Shown here: positions 34,510-43,235 of the stretch, piece after piece
Layout: every line of letters starts with the position of its first letter
Position numbering within the stretch: position 1 is the stretch's first letter
Source: CAYVBJ01 sp964449075
GTDB lineage: Bacteria; Bacteroidota; Rhodothermia; Balneolales; Balneolaceae
Assembly (NCBI GenBank): GCA_964449075.1
Contig: CAYVBJ010000004.1
Location: 62,001-126,000 of the forward strand
Direction of reading: 5' to 3'
Length of the DNA stretch: 64,000 nucleotides
The notes under the pieces: model-generated
Databases searched by the model: none
Told to the model about the DNA's origin: nothing
Seen by the model: only the letters and a program-made list of their open reading frames with translations
Translations under genes and position numbers: made by a program

Positions 34510-35742
34510 ATGTATCGAATTTCTGCAAAATTATTCTACGGTATCCTTTTTACTGTGCTTATTCTATTGGGATGCAAAACAGAAGAAAAAGAACCTCCGT
34601 CAATTCTGTTAATCTCTTTCGATGGATTCAAACACGACTACTTTGAAAAAACAGACACGCCCAATTTTGATGAATTTATATCAAATGGCGTAAAAGCAGA
34701 AGCGCTGATATCGGTTTTTCCGACCAAAACATTTCCGAACCACTATTCGATTGTCACAGGTCTTTATCCTGAAAATTCAGGACTGATATCAAACAACATG
34801 TACGATCGGGAAATGGATGCAACCTATGCAATCCGTGACCGTGATGCCGTTGAAAACCCGGATTGGTACCAGGGCGAACCGATCTGGAATACGGTTGAAA
34901 AGAACGGACTGCGTGCAGGCACACTTTTCTGGGTTGGATCTGAGGCTCCAATACAAAATATGCGGCCCGGGCAATGGAAAATTTATGATGGGGGGTTTCC
35001 TGAAGAAGCAAGAATCGACACTGTTGTGCAATGGCTCGACAAAAGCAGTGAGCCGGTAGTGGATTTTGCCACACTCTATTTCAGCGATGTGGATTCCAAA
35101 GGACACCGGTACGGAACTGAATCCGACTCCCTCATTGCAGCTATTCAGAATGCAGATCATTTGATCGGGTATCTGGAAAAAAAATTGAGGCAGCATGGTC
35201 TGAAAGACAAGGTTAACATTATCATAGTATCAGATCACGGAATGGCAGATTTGTCAGCCGACAGGGTAATCCTGATTGATGAGATTATTGATCTCAACAG
35301 AGTTCATATGATCGACCAGACACCGGTGGCAATGATGAACCCGGAGCCTGAATACAAAGAAGATGCTTATAATGCGTTGAAAGAGAATGAAAAGATGGGC
35401 TACCGGGTATACAAAAAAGAGAACCTCCCCGAACGATTCAGAATTAAAAACCACCATCGCACACCAGATATCATCGTTATTGCCGATATCGGCTATACCA
35501 TTACCACCAACGCACGGCTTGATAATTTTATAAGCAGTTTGCCATCTGCAACCCATGGCTATGATAACCGGGATCCCGAGATGTTTGGTATTTTTTTAGC
35601 CGGCGGCCCGGGTTTTAGAAACGGCCTGCAGACAGAACCGTTTGAAAATATACATATTTACGAACTGATGTCCCGCTTGCTTAATATTGAACCTGCTCCG
35701 AATGACGGTGATCTCGAAACACTGAGACACATTCTGAAATAG
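34510..35742 (+). CDS. Exported nucleotide pyrophosphatase/phosphodiesterase (ENPP-like lipoprotein)
   Basis: 410 residues. Lipoprotein signal ending LILLGC (Cys22). The alkaline-phosphatase-superfamily domain has metal ligand Asp38 in ILLISFDGFKHDY, the nucleophile Thr74 in SVFPTKTFPNHYS, GLYPENSGLISNNMYD, a metal-binding Asp-His in VSDHGMADLS, and THGYDN with the last His. These are the NPP/ENPP hallmarks; such enzymes cut nucleoside triphosphates or dinucleotides to NMP plus pyrophosphate or a second nucleotide, though some bacterial ones act on other phosphodiesters. It is anchored outside the cytoplasm. An exported inorganic pyrophosphatase follows 33 bases later, which suggests that pyrophosphate is a real product. 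ATG start at 34510. Confidence 0.92.
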   Translation: MYRISAKLFYGILFTVLILLGCKTEEKEPPSILLISFDGFKHDYFEKTDTPNFDEFISNGVKAEALISVFPTKTFPNHYSIVTGLYPENSGLISNNMYDREMDATYAIRDRDAVENPDWYQGEPIWNTVEKNGLRAGTLFWVGSEAPIQNMRPGQWKIYDGGFPEEARIDTVVQWLDKSSEPVVDFATLYFSDVDSKGHRYGTESDSLIAAIQNADHLIGYLEKKLRQHGLKDKVNIIIVSDHGMADLSADRVILIDEIIDLNRVHMIDQTPVAMMNPEPEYKEDAYNALKENEKMGYRVYKKENLPERFRIKNHHRTPDIIVIADIGYTITTNARLDNFISSLPSATHGYDNRDPEMFGIFLAGGPGFRNGLQTEPFENIHIYELMSRLLNIEPAPNDGDLETLRHILK

Positions 35743-35775
35743 ACCAGATGCAAAACCCATATCTTGAATTCCAAT

Positions 35776-36387
35776 ATGAAAACTTCCATTAAACAAACTA
35801 AATCAAAATTCAGATTCGCTGCACTATTTTCTTTTCTTTTTTTGGCGGCGTTTTGCATCCCCGTAGATTCAGTTGCACAGGACAGTCTCACCTTTACTGC
35901 AGTTGTTGAAATCCCCGCCGGAACCAACATCAAGTGGGAGTACAGTTATGAGAAAAAAGAGATGATTGTTAGCCGGGCTGACGGAAAAGAGAGAGTGATC
36001 GATTATTTGCCATACCCCGGGAATTACGGCTTTTTGCAGGGAACATACCAGGATCCGGAAACGGGCGGCGATGGAGATGCTCTTGATGTAATTATCATCT
36101 CACAATCTGTTGCAAAGGGGACCGCACTTTCCATCATTCCGATAGCTGTTTTGGAGTTAATTGATTCAGGTGAAAAAGATGACAAGATTATCGCAATTCC
36201 TGCCGATCCGGATCTGAGAATTGTACAGTCAGAATCTTTTGAAGAGTTATCAAGAAACTATCCCGGCATAGTGGAAATCATTGAAACGTGGTTTCTGAAC
36301 TATAAAGGACCCGGCGTTATGAAACTTGCAAATACCGGTGATGAAAAACGGGCACTTGAAGTGATCAGGAAAAATACTGCTCCTTAA
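35776..36387 (+). CDS. Exported inorganic pyrophosphatase (family I)
   Basis: 203 residues from the ATG at 35776 (a TTG at 35764 is less likely). A signal peptide (FRFAALFSFLFLAAFCIP, cleavage near SVAQ) precedes a complete family I pyrophosphatase: VVEIPAGTNIKWEYSYEKKE, DYLPYPGNYGFLQGTYQDPE, and the metal-binding GGDGDALDVIII, then DKIIAIPADPD. Family I enzymes are normally cytoplasmic; this one should act in the periplasm or outside, making phosphate from pyrophosphate. It follows the ENPP-like gene by 33 bases and is probably co-transcribed. The end is 24 bases from a convergent gene. Confidence 0.92.
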   Translation: MKTSIKQTKSKFRFAALFSFLFLAAFCIPVDSVAQDSLTFTAVVEIPAGTNIKWEYSYEKKEMIVSRADGKERVIDYLPYPGNYGFLQGTYQDPETGGDGDALDVIIISQSVAKGTALSIIPIAVLELIDSGEKDDKIIAIPADPDLRIVQSESFEELSRNYPGIVEIIETWFLNYKGPGVMKLANTGDEKRALEVIRKNTAP

Positions 36388-36411
36388 ATTGTTGCAGTGA
36401 ATGAATCCGTT

Positions 36412-37857
36412 TCATAATTCAACCCTCGGACACTTTTTTTCAAAGATTGATTTTGCAGTGTATACTTTTTCAGAAAGTGCCAGGGCTGCAGAATCAACAG
36501 GGATTGATTGAAGATGACGATGCCAGGATGTAACCAGGTCCTCGGATTTTCCATCCAGGAACCGGCTGATATTTCCTGATTGGTAGGCCTCCTTTATCTC
36601 GTTTGCTGAACGATTTTCTACAAGAAAATTTACAAAGGAGCCGGTAACCGTATAGCTCACTATTCCCGGATATTTATAAAAACCTGAAAAGCTGAACATC
36701 TCTTCCAGTTCCTTCCGTCCGGGAAGCGGACTTCTTGCAGCTACAACCTGGTCAATCGACACCTCTTCATCAAACCGGTCAGGGTCCAGGGCAACTGCCA
36801 GTCCCTCAACCAGTCCTATGCTGAGTGATGCACCAAAGCTGTTGGCAAACTGTTTTGCCACAACGTGCACCATCTCATGTTTTAAAACACCATCCAGATG
36901 CTCAATGGCAATATGCATCTGATCCTGCGAAAGCCAAACCGGCACAAAACTGGTTTTGCCTGCACCCGTTAACTTTTTTTTCTGATCTTTACCTTTATAG
37001 AGATAGCTGTGGATAGGATTTTCACGATAATCAGTGATATCTACATCCAGCTTTTCAGTAATATCATTCAGATAATTTTCGCTTACACGAGCTATATGTT
37101 TGAGACTGTCTTCAGAAAGAGTGCCGGATGTATAATAGATTTTAAAGTGTGCTGATTTATATACTGATCCAAGGTTCTTCTGAATTCTTTTTTCCGGGGA
37201 AATTATTCCAAAATCACTCAGACCGGAGTAAAAAAAGATGAGGAAAAGTACCGAGAAAACCAGGATAACCTGTGATAAAGCCTCTTCTTTTATGGAGGGT
37301 ATAAACCAAAAAACAGATCCCCATGCAAGAGTGCTCATCCTGTAGAAGAAAAAACGTGAATCCATTGTAATCGTTTCGTCATAAATCGGTCCCGGCCAGT
37401 AGCCCCAAACATGGTTAAAAAAATAGAGCTGCGGAAACCGTAAAAATTCAATGATCACAGGCACAGCTGCGAGAATCAAAAGAATGCCACAGGTTAGTAA
37501 AACCGGTCGTTTCAGTTCAAATTGTTTTATTAACCGACCTATTGAAATACCAAGAAACATGGATGGAAACGGGATCAGAAGCCAAAATCCCAACCCGTGA
37601 AAAGAGTAGCAGCCGGTAGCCAGGTCAGAAATCAGCAGAGGCAGGCTCCAGCCGATCAGAATAAAAAAAGAGTTTCTAACTGTTTGCAGTACACTCCGGT
37701 TACCTCCCGCAACCCGCGATGCTGCCAGGAAACAGATAACAGACCCGGCGAGCGCTGCAGACTCCCAGTGAAAGTTTCGCAACAAGGGAATAAACAGGAA
37801 AAAGATCCCGGTTACTAAACCTGCAGCCAGATATGTATGGGGAGCTTTAAAATTCAT
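36412..37857 (-). CDS. Polytopic membrane protein with zinc-peptidase (gluzincin-like) domain
   Basis: 481 residues from the ATG at 37857 (a TTG at 37872 adds five). The first half has about seven membrane segments (YLAAGLVTGIFFLFIPLL, LLTCGILLILAAVPVII, VILVFSVLFLIFFYSG). The second half is soluble: AHFKIYYTSGTLSEDSLKHI is like the start of a peptidase MA-type domain, followed by LKHEMVHVVAKQF (HExxH zinc motif) and about 25 residues later VEGLAVALD (the expected third ligand Glu). It is probably an integral-membrane protease with an extracytoplasmic catalytic domain. Substrates are unknown. It is convergent with the pyrophosphatase gene. Confidence 0.8.
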   Translation of the reverse strand: MNFKAPHTYLAAGLVTGIFFLFIPLLRNFHWESAALAGSVICFLAASRVAGGNRSVLQTVRNSFFILIGWSLPLLISDLATGCYSFHGLGFWLLIPFPSMFLGISIGRLIKQFELKRPVLLTCGILLILAAVPVIIEFLRFPQLYFFNHVWGYWPGPIYDETITMDSRFFFYRMSTLAWGSVFWFIPSIKEEALSQVILVFSVLFLIFFYSGLSDFGIISPEKRIQKNLGSVYKSAHFKIYYTSGTLSEDSLKHIARVSENYLNDITEKLDVDITDYRENPIHSYLYKGKDQKKKLTGAGKTSFVPVWLSQDQMHIAIEHLDGVLKHEMVHVVAKQFANSFGASLSIGLVEGLAVALDPDRFDEEVSIDQVVAARSPLPGRKELEEMFSFSGFYKYPGIVSYTVTGSFVNFLVENRSANEIKEAYQSGNISRFLDGKSEDLVTSWHRHLQSIPVDSAALALSEKVYTAKSIFEKKCPRVEL

Positions 37858-37937
37858 ATGAAATTGGTGCAATTGTAATGTTATACAGGATATGCCCTCA
37901 ATTTATGCATGCTTGCAGTAACCCGGAAAAGGTCTTC

Positions 37938-38792
37938 CTATTTTTTGAACAGGTTTTTGGCTACGAAAAATATATTTTCTTTTCGTTCGAGTAATCTGCG
38001 TTTAAAGTACGGCAGCCACATTGTTCCGTAAGGAATGTATACCCTGGCATTATATCCGTTCGAGGCAAGCTCGCTCATGGTCTCTTCCCGCAAGCCGTAT
38101 AGCATCTGTATTTCATAACGGGCCTTGCCGATATTTTTTTCATCCGTGTAGCGAAGAAGCCATTCAATGATTTCATCATCGTGAGAAGCAATTCTCGGGT
38201 AGGTGGTTTTATCAAGTAAAATTTTGACATACTCTTTAAAAGCCTCACGTATTGCCGGCATATTTTGCAAAGCTATCCGCTCAGGTTCACTATACGCACC
38301 TTTGCAGATCCTGACATCCGCACCAATGGAAGCCAGTTCAGTAATATCATGCTTTGACCTGTGCAAATAGGCCTGAATTACAATGCCTACATGTTTGCCG
38401 TACTTTTTAAATGAATCCCTGAAAATGTCAATCGTTCTTTGGGTATAGTCGGAACCTTCCATATCAATTCTTACAAACTGATCAAGACTTTTTGCCTCAT
38501 CCAGAAGTCGGTGGAGATTCTTCAGGCAAAACTCTTCACTGATATCAAGACCAATCATGGTCAGTTTAATTGATATCGTACTGTCCAGGCCCGACTCTTC
38601 AATTTTTCTTAACAGTTTGATGTATGTTTCAACTGTTTCAGAAGCCGTATCTTTATCTTTTACATTTTCACCGAGGAGATCGAGAGTCACCTTGATCTTT
38701 TTATCATTCAGTTCCTCGGCTTTTGGAATTGTGTCCTCAAAATTTTCACCGGCCACAAATCGACTGGCCAGTGCAAACGGTAGTTTTATCAT
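37938..38792 (-). CDS. Proline dehydrogenase
   Basis: 284 residues. A monofunctional FAD-dependent proline dehydrogenase (ProDH/FadM type), oxidising proline to pyrroline-5-carboxylate. The barrel has TLDLLGENVKDKDTA, ISIKLTMIGLDIS, FVRIDMEGSDYTQRTIDIFR, GIVIQAYLHRSKHDI, VRICKGAYSEPERIA, ASHDDEIIEW, YEIQMLYGLREE and the substrate-binding YIPYGTMWLPYFKRRLLERK near the C-terminus. No P5C dehydrogenase lies next to it, so the second step is encoded elsewhere. The N-terminus is short, without the extra helices seen in longer proteins. ATG start at 38792. Confidence 0.93.
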   Translation of the reverse strand: MIKLPFALASRFVAGENFEDTIPKAEELNDKKIKVTLDLLGENVKDKDTASETVETYIKLLRKIEESGLDSTISIKLTMIGLDISEEFCLKNLHRLLDEAKSLDQFVRIDMEGSDYTQRTIDIFRDSFKKYGKHVGIVIQAYLHRSKHDITELASIGADVRICKGAYSEPERIALQNMPAIREAFKEYVKILLDKTTYPRIASHDDEIIEWLLRYTDEKNIGKARYEIQMLYGLREETMSELASNGYNARVYIPYGTMWLPYFKRRLLERKENIFFVAKNLFKK

Positions 38793-38978
38793 AGTATTGA
38801 AATTGATTTATATACTTCAAAAGTAAGTAACTGCTGGCAAACCAGGAGATTTTTTTTTGACAATAGTAATCGAATATTCTGTTTTATGAAAACATAAACT
38901 GTAATTATTGCCAAATACCGAAACTTAAAATTTCTCTTTCCGTAATATTTATAAACCTTAATACTCAATAATCATACC

Positions 38979-39923
38979 ATGAAATCCTCAAACTTATTTA
39001 CTCTTATTAAATTAATGATTGCCACTGTGCTTTCCGTGGTGTTCTCCGTAACAGGTTTTTCGCAGGTAATCGATGATGCATATATGATGAAATCATTTGA
39101 AGTGAATTCTCCGGAAATAGATATTTCTACATCCGGAGGTTTCATAAATGTAATCGGTCATAATGAAAACAAGGTACGGGTCGAAATGTATGTCCGTAAG
39201 GGCCGTAAATACCTGGACCAGTCTGATACTGAACTTGATAATTATGAGATCGATATATCATCAAGCGGAGACAGAGTAACCGCTTCAGCAAAAAGAAAGA
39301 ATAGTTCCGCACTGAAATTCTGGGACAACAACAACAATCTGAGTATCTCATTTATCGTCTATACACCGGTTGAATCGGCAGTAAACGGACGCACAAGCGG
39401 TGGAAGCATGAGTGCGGAAAACCTGACAGGCAGTATCGATTTTGCAACCAGCGGTGGAAGCATAAATCTTGAGAATATTACGGGAAGCACCAATGTAAGA
39501 ACCTCCGGAGGCAGTATGAAATTTACAAACATCCTGGGCGATCTTACCGGACGTACAAGCGGCGGTTCTATTAAAGTTAAGGGTGCAGACGGCGATTTGA
39601 ACCTGAGCACTTCAGGAGGAAGCATCAGTCTTGAAGAGATTGCCGGGGCAGTTTCCGCACGCACAAGCGGCGGGAGTATCAGTGCATCAACAGACGACAC
39701 CGAATGCAGCATGGATTTAAGAACCAGCGGAGGTAATGTTTCCATTACTGTTCCGGAAGGAGCCGGTTATGAGCTGGATTTAAAAGGAAACAGGGTCTCT
39801 TCTACCCTGAATGAGTTTAGCGGTGAAGTTGAAAAAAATCAACTTGCAGGAACAATTTACGGAGGCGGCCCGTTGATTGCTGCGCGCACTTCCGGAGGCT
39901 CAGTTCGCATAAATTATCGTTAA
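38979..39923 (+). CDS. Exported DUF4097-type protein with SGGS beta-repeat ladder
   Basis: 314 residues. Signal peptide (LMIATVLSVVFSVTGFSQ), then a beta-rich region and from about residue 135 a ladder of short repeats with spacing of about 17-20 residues, each holding TSGGS followed by I or M and a short strand: RTSGGSMSAENLTGSIDF, ATSGGSINLENITGSTNV, RTSGGSIKVKGADGDLNL. This is typical of the DUF4097/DUF4098 family (a beta-helix-like fold). About eight SGG repeats are seen. The role is unknown; members are often regulated by envelope or anti-sigma systems, but none is adjacent here. A terminator follows. ATG start at 38979. Confidence 0.85.
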   Translation: MKSSNLFTLIKLMIATVLSVVFSVTGFSQVIDDAYMMKSFEVNSPEIDISTSGGFINVIGHNENKVRVEMYVRKGRKYLDQSDTELDNYEIDISSSGDRVTASAKRKNSSALKFWDNNNNLSISFIVYTPVESAVNGRTSGGSMSAENLTGSIDFATSGGSINLENITGSTNVRTSGGSMKFTNILGDLTGRTSGGSIKVKGADGDLNLSTSGGSISLEEIAGAVSARTSGGSISASTDDTECSMDLRTSGGNVSITVPEGAGYELDLKGNRVSSTLNEFSGEVEKNQLAGTIYGGGPLIAARTSGGSVRINYR

Positions 39924-39940
39924 AATATCAGTCATTTTTA

Positions 39941-39979
39941 AAAAAAGGCATTTTCATTCTATGAAAGTGCCTTTTTTTT
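39941..39979 (+). terminator. Terminator of the DUF4097 gene, T-tract on both sides
   Basis: Arms GGCATTTTCAT (39947-39957) and ATGAAAGTGCC (39961-39971), 11 bp with one wobble pair, 3-nt loop, flanked by an A-run and a T8 run. It could also work on the minus strand. Confidence 0.9.
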
Positions 39980-40006
39980 ATATATTTGGATGTGGGTGTC
40001 TTTTTA

Positions 40007-40020
40007 CTTTTACGTAAAAG
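40007..40020. promoter_or_regulatory. Perfect 14-base palindrome upstream of the oxidase genes
   Basis: CTTTTACGTAAAAG is its own reverse complement. It lies 74 bases before the subunit IIa ATG and 18 bases after a TATATTTG (39981-39988), a match to the -7 consensus. A regulator acting on oxidase expression could bind here; no TTTG element was found at the right spacing, so the promoter itself is uncertain. Confidence 0.4.
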
Positions 40021-40094
40021 CACCCTTACTTTCAGGTTTATTATTCAGATGCACGCTTTCTAACTAAACCACAACAAATAATAATCGGATTGAT

Positions 40095-40226
40095 ATGACA
40101 GAGAAAAATGAATTCAAGGAAGATGAGTTCGTTCCCAAAGGCGCAATGGTCTTTTTTATCATCATGATTGTGATGTTTACAGTCATGTGGTTTTCACTAT
40201 ACTTTGAACTTTTGGGGAGGAGTTAA
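40095..40226 (+). CDS. Cytochrome c oxidase subunit IIa (ba3 type), 43 residues
   Basis: A short gene: ATG at 40095, TAA at 40224, 43 residues. The product has a charged N-terminus (MTEKNEFKEDEFVPKGA) and one membrane helix (MVFFIIMIVMFTVMWFSLYF), ending ELLGRS. Size, single helix and position directly before the CuA subunit match subunit IIa of ba3 oxidases (as in Thermus), which replaces the second helix that subunit II lacks. The downstream subunit II starts 2 bases later, and the end of this gene (GGGGAGGAG) supplies a strong Shine-Dalgarno site for it, so the two are coupled. Confidence 0.85.
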   Translation: MTEKNEFKEDEFVPKGAMVFFIIMIVMFTVMWFSLYFELLGRS

Positions 40227-40228
40227 CT

Positions 40229-40696
40229 ATGGGAAAATCAGAAAAATGGGCACTTGGAATAAGCGGTTTACTGCTTTTCGTTTTTTTGGGAGCAATCGTA
40301 TACGCGTCAGCCGCGCGCGGTATAGAAGTACCAACCTGTATAACGGATGTTGAACCTTTCGATACCGATACCTTGTTCCAGGTCGGTGAAAATCAGTATG
40401 AACTTCAGATGGTTGCAAGAATGTGGGCCTTCCAGCCTTCAACAATTGAGCTTCCGGTAGGAGCTGAAGTTGACTTGTATCTCACATCCCAGGATATCAT
40501 TCATGGCTTTCATGTAGAAGATACCAACCTGAACCTGATGGCGGTTCCTGGTGCTATTAATTACATGAAGGTTACATTTGATAAACCCGGCACATTCTTT
40601 TTTGCATGCCATGAATACTGTGGCGCTGCACATCATACCATGGCAGGCCGGTTTGTGATTACTGAACCCGAAACTCAAACCGGAGCCCAGCCATGA
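40229..40696 (+). CDS. Cytochrome c oxidase subunit II, ba3 type (CuA)
   Basis: 155 residues. One N-terminal membrane helix (WALGISGLLLFVFLGAIVY) and an extracytoplasmic cupredoxin domain with the CuA site: IIHGFHVEDTNLNLMAVPG (His) and ACHEYCGAAHHTM (Cys127, Cys131, His135, Met138; carbonyl of Glu129). The single helix and short length are the ba3 type; the second helix is given by the subunit IIa gene just upstream. It accepts electrons from a periplasmic donor. The stop overlaps the start of subunit I by 4 bases (ATGA). It has a clear Shine-Dalgarno site within the upstream gene. Confidence 0.95.
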   Translation: MGKSEKWALGISGLLLFVFLGAIVYASAARGIEVPTCITDVEPFDTDTLFQVGENQYELQMVARMWAFQPSTIELPVGAEVDLYLTSQDIIHGFHVEDTNLNLMAVPGAINYMKVTFDKPGTFFFACHEYCGAAHHTMAGRFVITEPETQTGAQP

Positions 40697-42393
40697 GTTC
40701 AGATACTTTCCGATTCTCAAAGTCAGAAAAGAACCTGATGGCCGTACTTGTGGTGCTGCCAATGATTATGCTCTTTGCCGGTGTATACGGCGGATTTATG
40801 CAGACCCTTTTCAGGGCAGGTATCCTTCAGAGTGATCCTTTTATGGGTCCGGATTATTACAAAGGTCTTACCCTGCACGGTGTACTGAATGCTATTGTTT
40901 TCACTACTTTTTTTGCTGTGGCTTTTGGTAATGCAATAATACCTTATGCTCTTAAAAAATCAATGAATGTAAAAATTGCCTGGATTTCAGGCATCCTGAT
41001 GCTCATTGGTTCAGTTATGGCAGCAGTCACCATTCTTGCCGGTGAAGCCAGTGTGCTCTATACATTTTATCCGCCGCTAAAGGCAAGCCCGTTTTTTTAC
41101 GTCGGGCTGACACTGCTTGTTGTGGGTTCATGGGTCGCTTTTTTTAACTGGGTACCTATGTACCTGGAATGGCGAAAGGAAAATCCGGGAAAGAAAACCC
41201 CGCTGGCTGTTGTGGGTATGTTTACCACATTTATTGTATGGTTTATTGCCACACTGCCGGTCGCTTTCGAAATCCTGGTGTTACTCCTGCCCTGGTCGCT
41301 GGGCATAACGCAAGGTGTGAATGTGATGTTGGCCCGAACACTCTTTTGGTTCTTCGGTCACCCGCTGGTCTATTTCTGGCTGTTGCCTGCCTATGTGATG
41401 TTCTACACATTTTTACCAAAACTTTCCGGCGGAAAACTCTATTCCGACATGGCCGGCCGGCTGACATTCATGCTCTTTATTATCTTTTCCATACCCGTAG
41501 GCACACACCACCAGTATATGGATCCTGCTATCGGATCGCAGTGGAAATTTTTGCATATGATATTCACATTCGGGGTCGCTTTTCCAAGTTTAATTACTGC
41601 TTTTACAATTGCGGCTACATTAGAATATGCAGGCAAATTAAATGGCGGCAAAGGTCTGTTCGGATGGATGTTTAAACTGCCCTATTTCGACAAAGAACGA
41701 TGGATGTTTTCATACCTGATAGCTGGTTTGATCATCTTCATCTTCGGCGGAATCAGCGGAATCGTAAATGCATCCTATCAAATGAATACCGCCGTCCATA
41801 ATACAGCTTGGGTACCAGGGCACTTTCATCTCACACTTGCCGGACCTGTGATCCTCGCATTTCTTGGCGGCAGTTTATACCTGGTTAAGGAGTTCATGCA
41901 GAAGGATGTAAAACTAAAAGGATTTATAACATCCGTTCCCTATATCTGGATGATTGGTGTGGCAATGTTTTCCTGGGGAATGATGCGAGGTGGACTTTTA
42001 GGAATGCCGAGACGGACCAATATGGGTGCCACCTATGCCAACCCGGATAGCGGCCTGTATCAGCCGGACTGGATGATGTATGTGGATATAAGTGTAGTCG
42101 GAGGTGTGTTGATGACATTAGCCGTTGTAATATTTGTAGGCGCCTTTTTTATAACCGTGTTTTCAAAAAGCACAGCTGCCGAAGAAGATCCTGTTATAAC
42201 CCTGCCACTGTCCGATCCTTATCATGATGAACCTGCACTTTGGCTCAGAAATTTCAAACCCTGGATTATTGTTGCAGTAATACTGATCGTACTGGCATAT
42301 ACACCTGTTCTTTACGATGTATTGAGAAGTACCTACTCCAATTCACCGCCATATTCACCCGATAACCCTGTTCCGGAACGAATAATTGAGTAG
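40693..42393 (+). CDS. Cytochrome c oxidase subunit I, ba3 type
   Basis: 566 residues with about 13 membrane helices. This is the heme-copper subunit that reduces oxygen to water and pumps protons. Metal ligands are visible: HGVLNAIVFTTFFAVAF (low-spin heme His), FFGHPLVYFWLLPAYVMF (CuB His and the cross-linked Tyr), IPVGTHHQYMDP (two CuB His) and NTAWVPGHFHLTLAGPV (heme His pair). The lack of the aa3 D-channel motif and the short subunit II fit the B family (ba3), which usually has high oxygen affinity. It overlaps subunit II by 4 bases. A terminator follows. Confidence 0.96.
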   Translation: MSSDTFRFSKSEKNLMAVLVVLPMIMLFAGVYGGFMQTLFRAGILQSDPFMGPDYYKGLTLHGVLNAIVFTTFFAVAFGNAIIPYALKKSMNVKIAWISGILMLIGSVMAAVTILAGEASVLYTFYPPLKASPFFYVGLTLLVVGSWVAFFNWVPMYLEWRKENPGKKTPLAVVGMFTTFIVWFIATLPVAFEILVLLLPWSLGITQGVNVMLARTLFWFFGHPLVYFWLLPAYVMFYTFLPKLSGGKLYSDMAGRLTFMLFIIFSIPVGTHHQYMDPAIGSQWKFLHMIFTFGVAFPSLITAFTIAATLEYAGKLNGGKGLFGWMFKLPYFDKERWMFSYLIAGLIIFIFGGISGIVNASYQMNTAVHNTAWVPGHFHLTLAGPVILAFLGGSLYLVKEFMQKDVKLKGFITSVPYIWMIGVAMFSWGMMRGGLLGMPRRTNMGATYANPDSGLYQPDWMMYVDISVVGGVLMTLAVVIFVGAFFITVFSKSTAAEEDPVITLPLSDPYHDEPALWLRNFKPWIIVAVILIVLAYTPVLYDVLRSTYSNSPPYSPDNPVPERIIE

Positions 42394-42439
42394 TTTTTTT
42401 CAATATATAAGCCACACAAGGCTTAAGTAAATAATCCCT

Positions 42440-42476
42440 GAGGTCAATTAAAGAATTAGTTGACCTCACTTTTTTT
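42440..42476 (+). terminator. Rho-independent terminator of the oxidase operon
   Basis: Arms GAGGTCAATT (42440-42449) and AGTTGACCTC (42458-42467), 10 bp with one wobble, 8-nt loop, then a T7 run. It ends the IIa-II-I transcript before the SCO gene. Confidence 0.9.
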
Positions 42477-42544
42477 CATTCATCGTATTTTTGCCGGAGG
42501 GCATATTTAAATTCTCAAAAATAAATCCAGTCAGATTAATCAGA

Positions 42545-43138
42545 ATGTACAGACAGGTTTTTTTATCAGCTTTACTTCTCACTCTAATCTTTTCAGCATG
42601 CGACCGTTTGTCTGTGAAAGACAACATTTCGGATGAATCATTTGAACTTGTAAATCAAAATGGAGAGAATGTAACTTTTCCGGACGATTATACAGGTTCA
42701 ACACTGCTGATCGGTTATGTATATACCAAATGCCCCGATATCTGCCCGGTTATCACATACAATATGCGTGATGTGTATGAGAAGCTCGGAGAGGGTGAAA
42801 ATATTCAATTTGTAAGCGTCTCTTTCGACCCGACTCGCGACACTCCTCAAATTCTTTCCCAATATGCTGAAAGCTATAAAATAGATCACAGCAACTGGCA
42901 CCTTTTGACGGGTGACCGTGACACGGTAGATCAGCTTCTGGAAAGACTGGAAATTGCTGTGGTTAAAACACCCACAAGATTTACGGATGACGGTGAAGCT
43001 GTTTACTTCCTGGATCATACAGACAGAGTGACGCTAATTGATGAAAAAGGAAATCTGAGAAGAAACTATTACGGCAGTGAGTTAAATTCGGATGAAGTTT
43101 TATCCGATATAAAAACTGTAATGAACCAGGATAATTGA
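42545..43138 (+). CDS. SCO1/SenC-family copper chaperone (lipoprotein)
   Basis: 197 residues from the ATG at 42545 (the open frame starts at a TTG further upstream). Lipoprotein signal with LIFSAC (Cys19). The thioredoxin-like domain has copper-binding Cys63 and Cys67 in YTKCPDICPVI and His158 in DHTDRVTLID. SCO proteins mature the CuA site of oxidase subunit II, which is encoded 1.8 kb upstream. SVSFDPTRDTPQ is a typical family segment. A TATTTTTG at 42486-42493 may be a -7 promoter element; it would make this a separate transcript after the oxidase terminator. Confidence 0.95.
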   Translation: MYRQVFLSALLLTLIFSACDRLSVKDNISDESFELVNQNGENVTFPDDYTGSTLLIGYVYTKCPDICPVITYNMRDVYEKLGEGENIQFVSVSFDPTRDTPQILSQYAESYKIDHSNWHLLTGDRDTVDQLLERLEIAVVKTPTRFTDDGEAVYFLDHTDRVTLIDEKGNLRRNYYGSELNSDEVLSDIKTVMNQDN

Positions 43139-43235
43139 AAATAAAAACCTGTATATTGAATGTTGTCTAAGCAGATAATGTTTTAAACAAACTAATGAAA
43201 ACCAACAAACGAAAAACTATAGCGGATATTTACAT

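Noticed and set aside
34789..35196. 135-codon minus-strand ORF
   Set aside because: Shadow of the ENPP-like gene, without signal or motif of its own.
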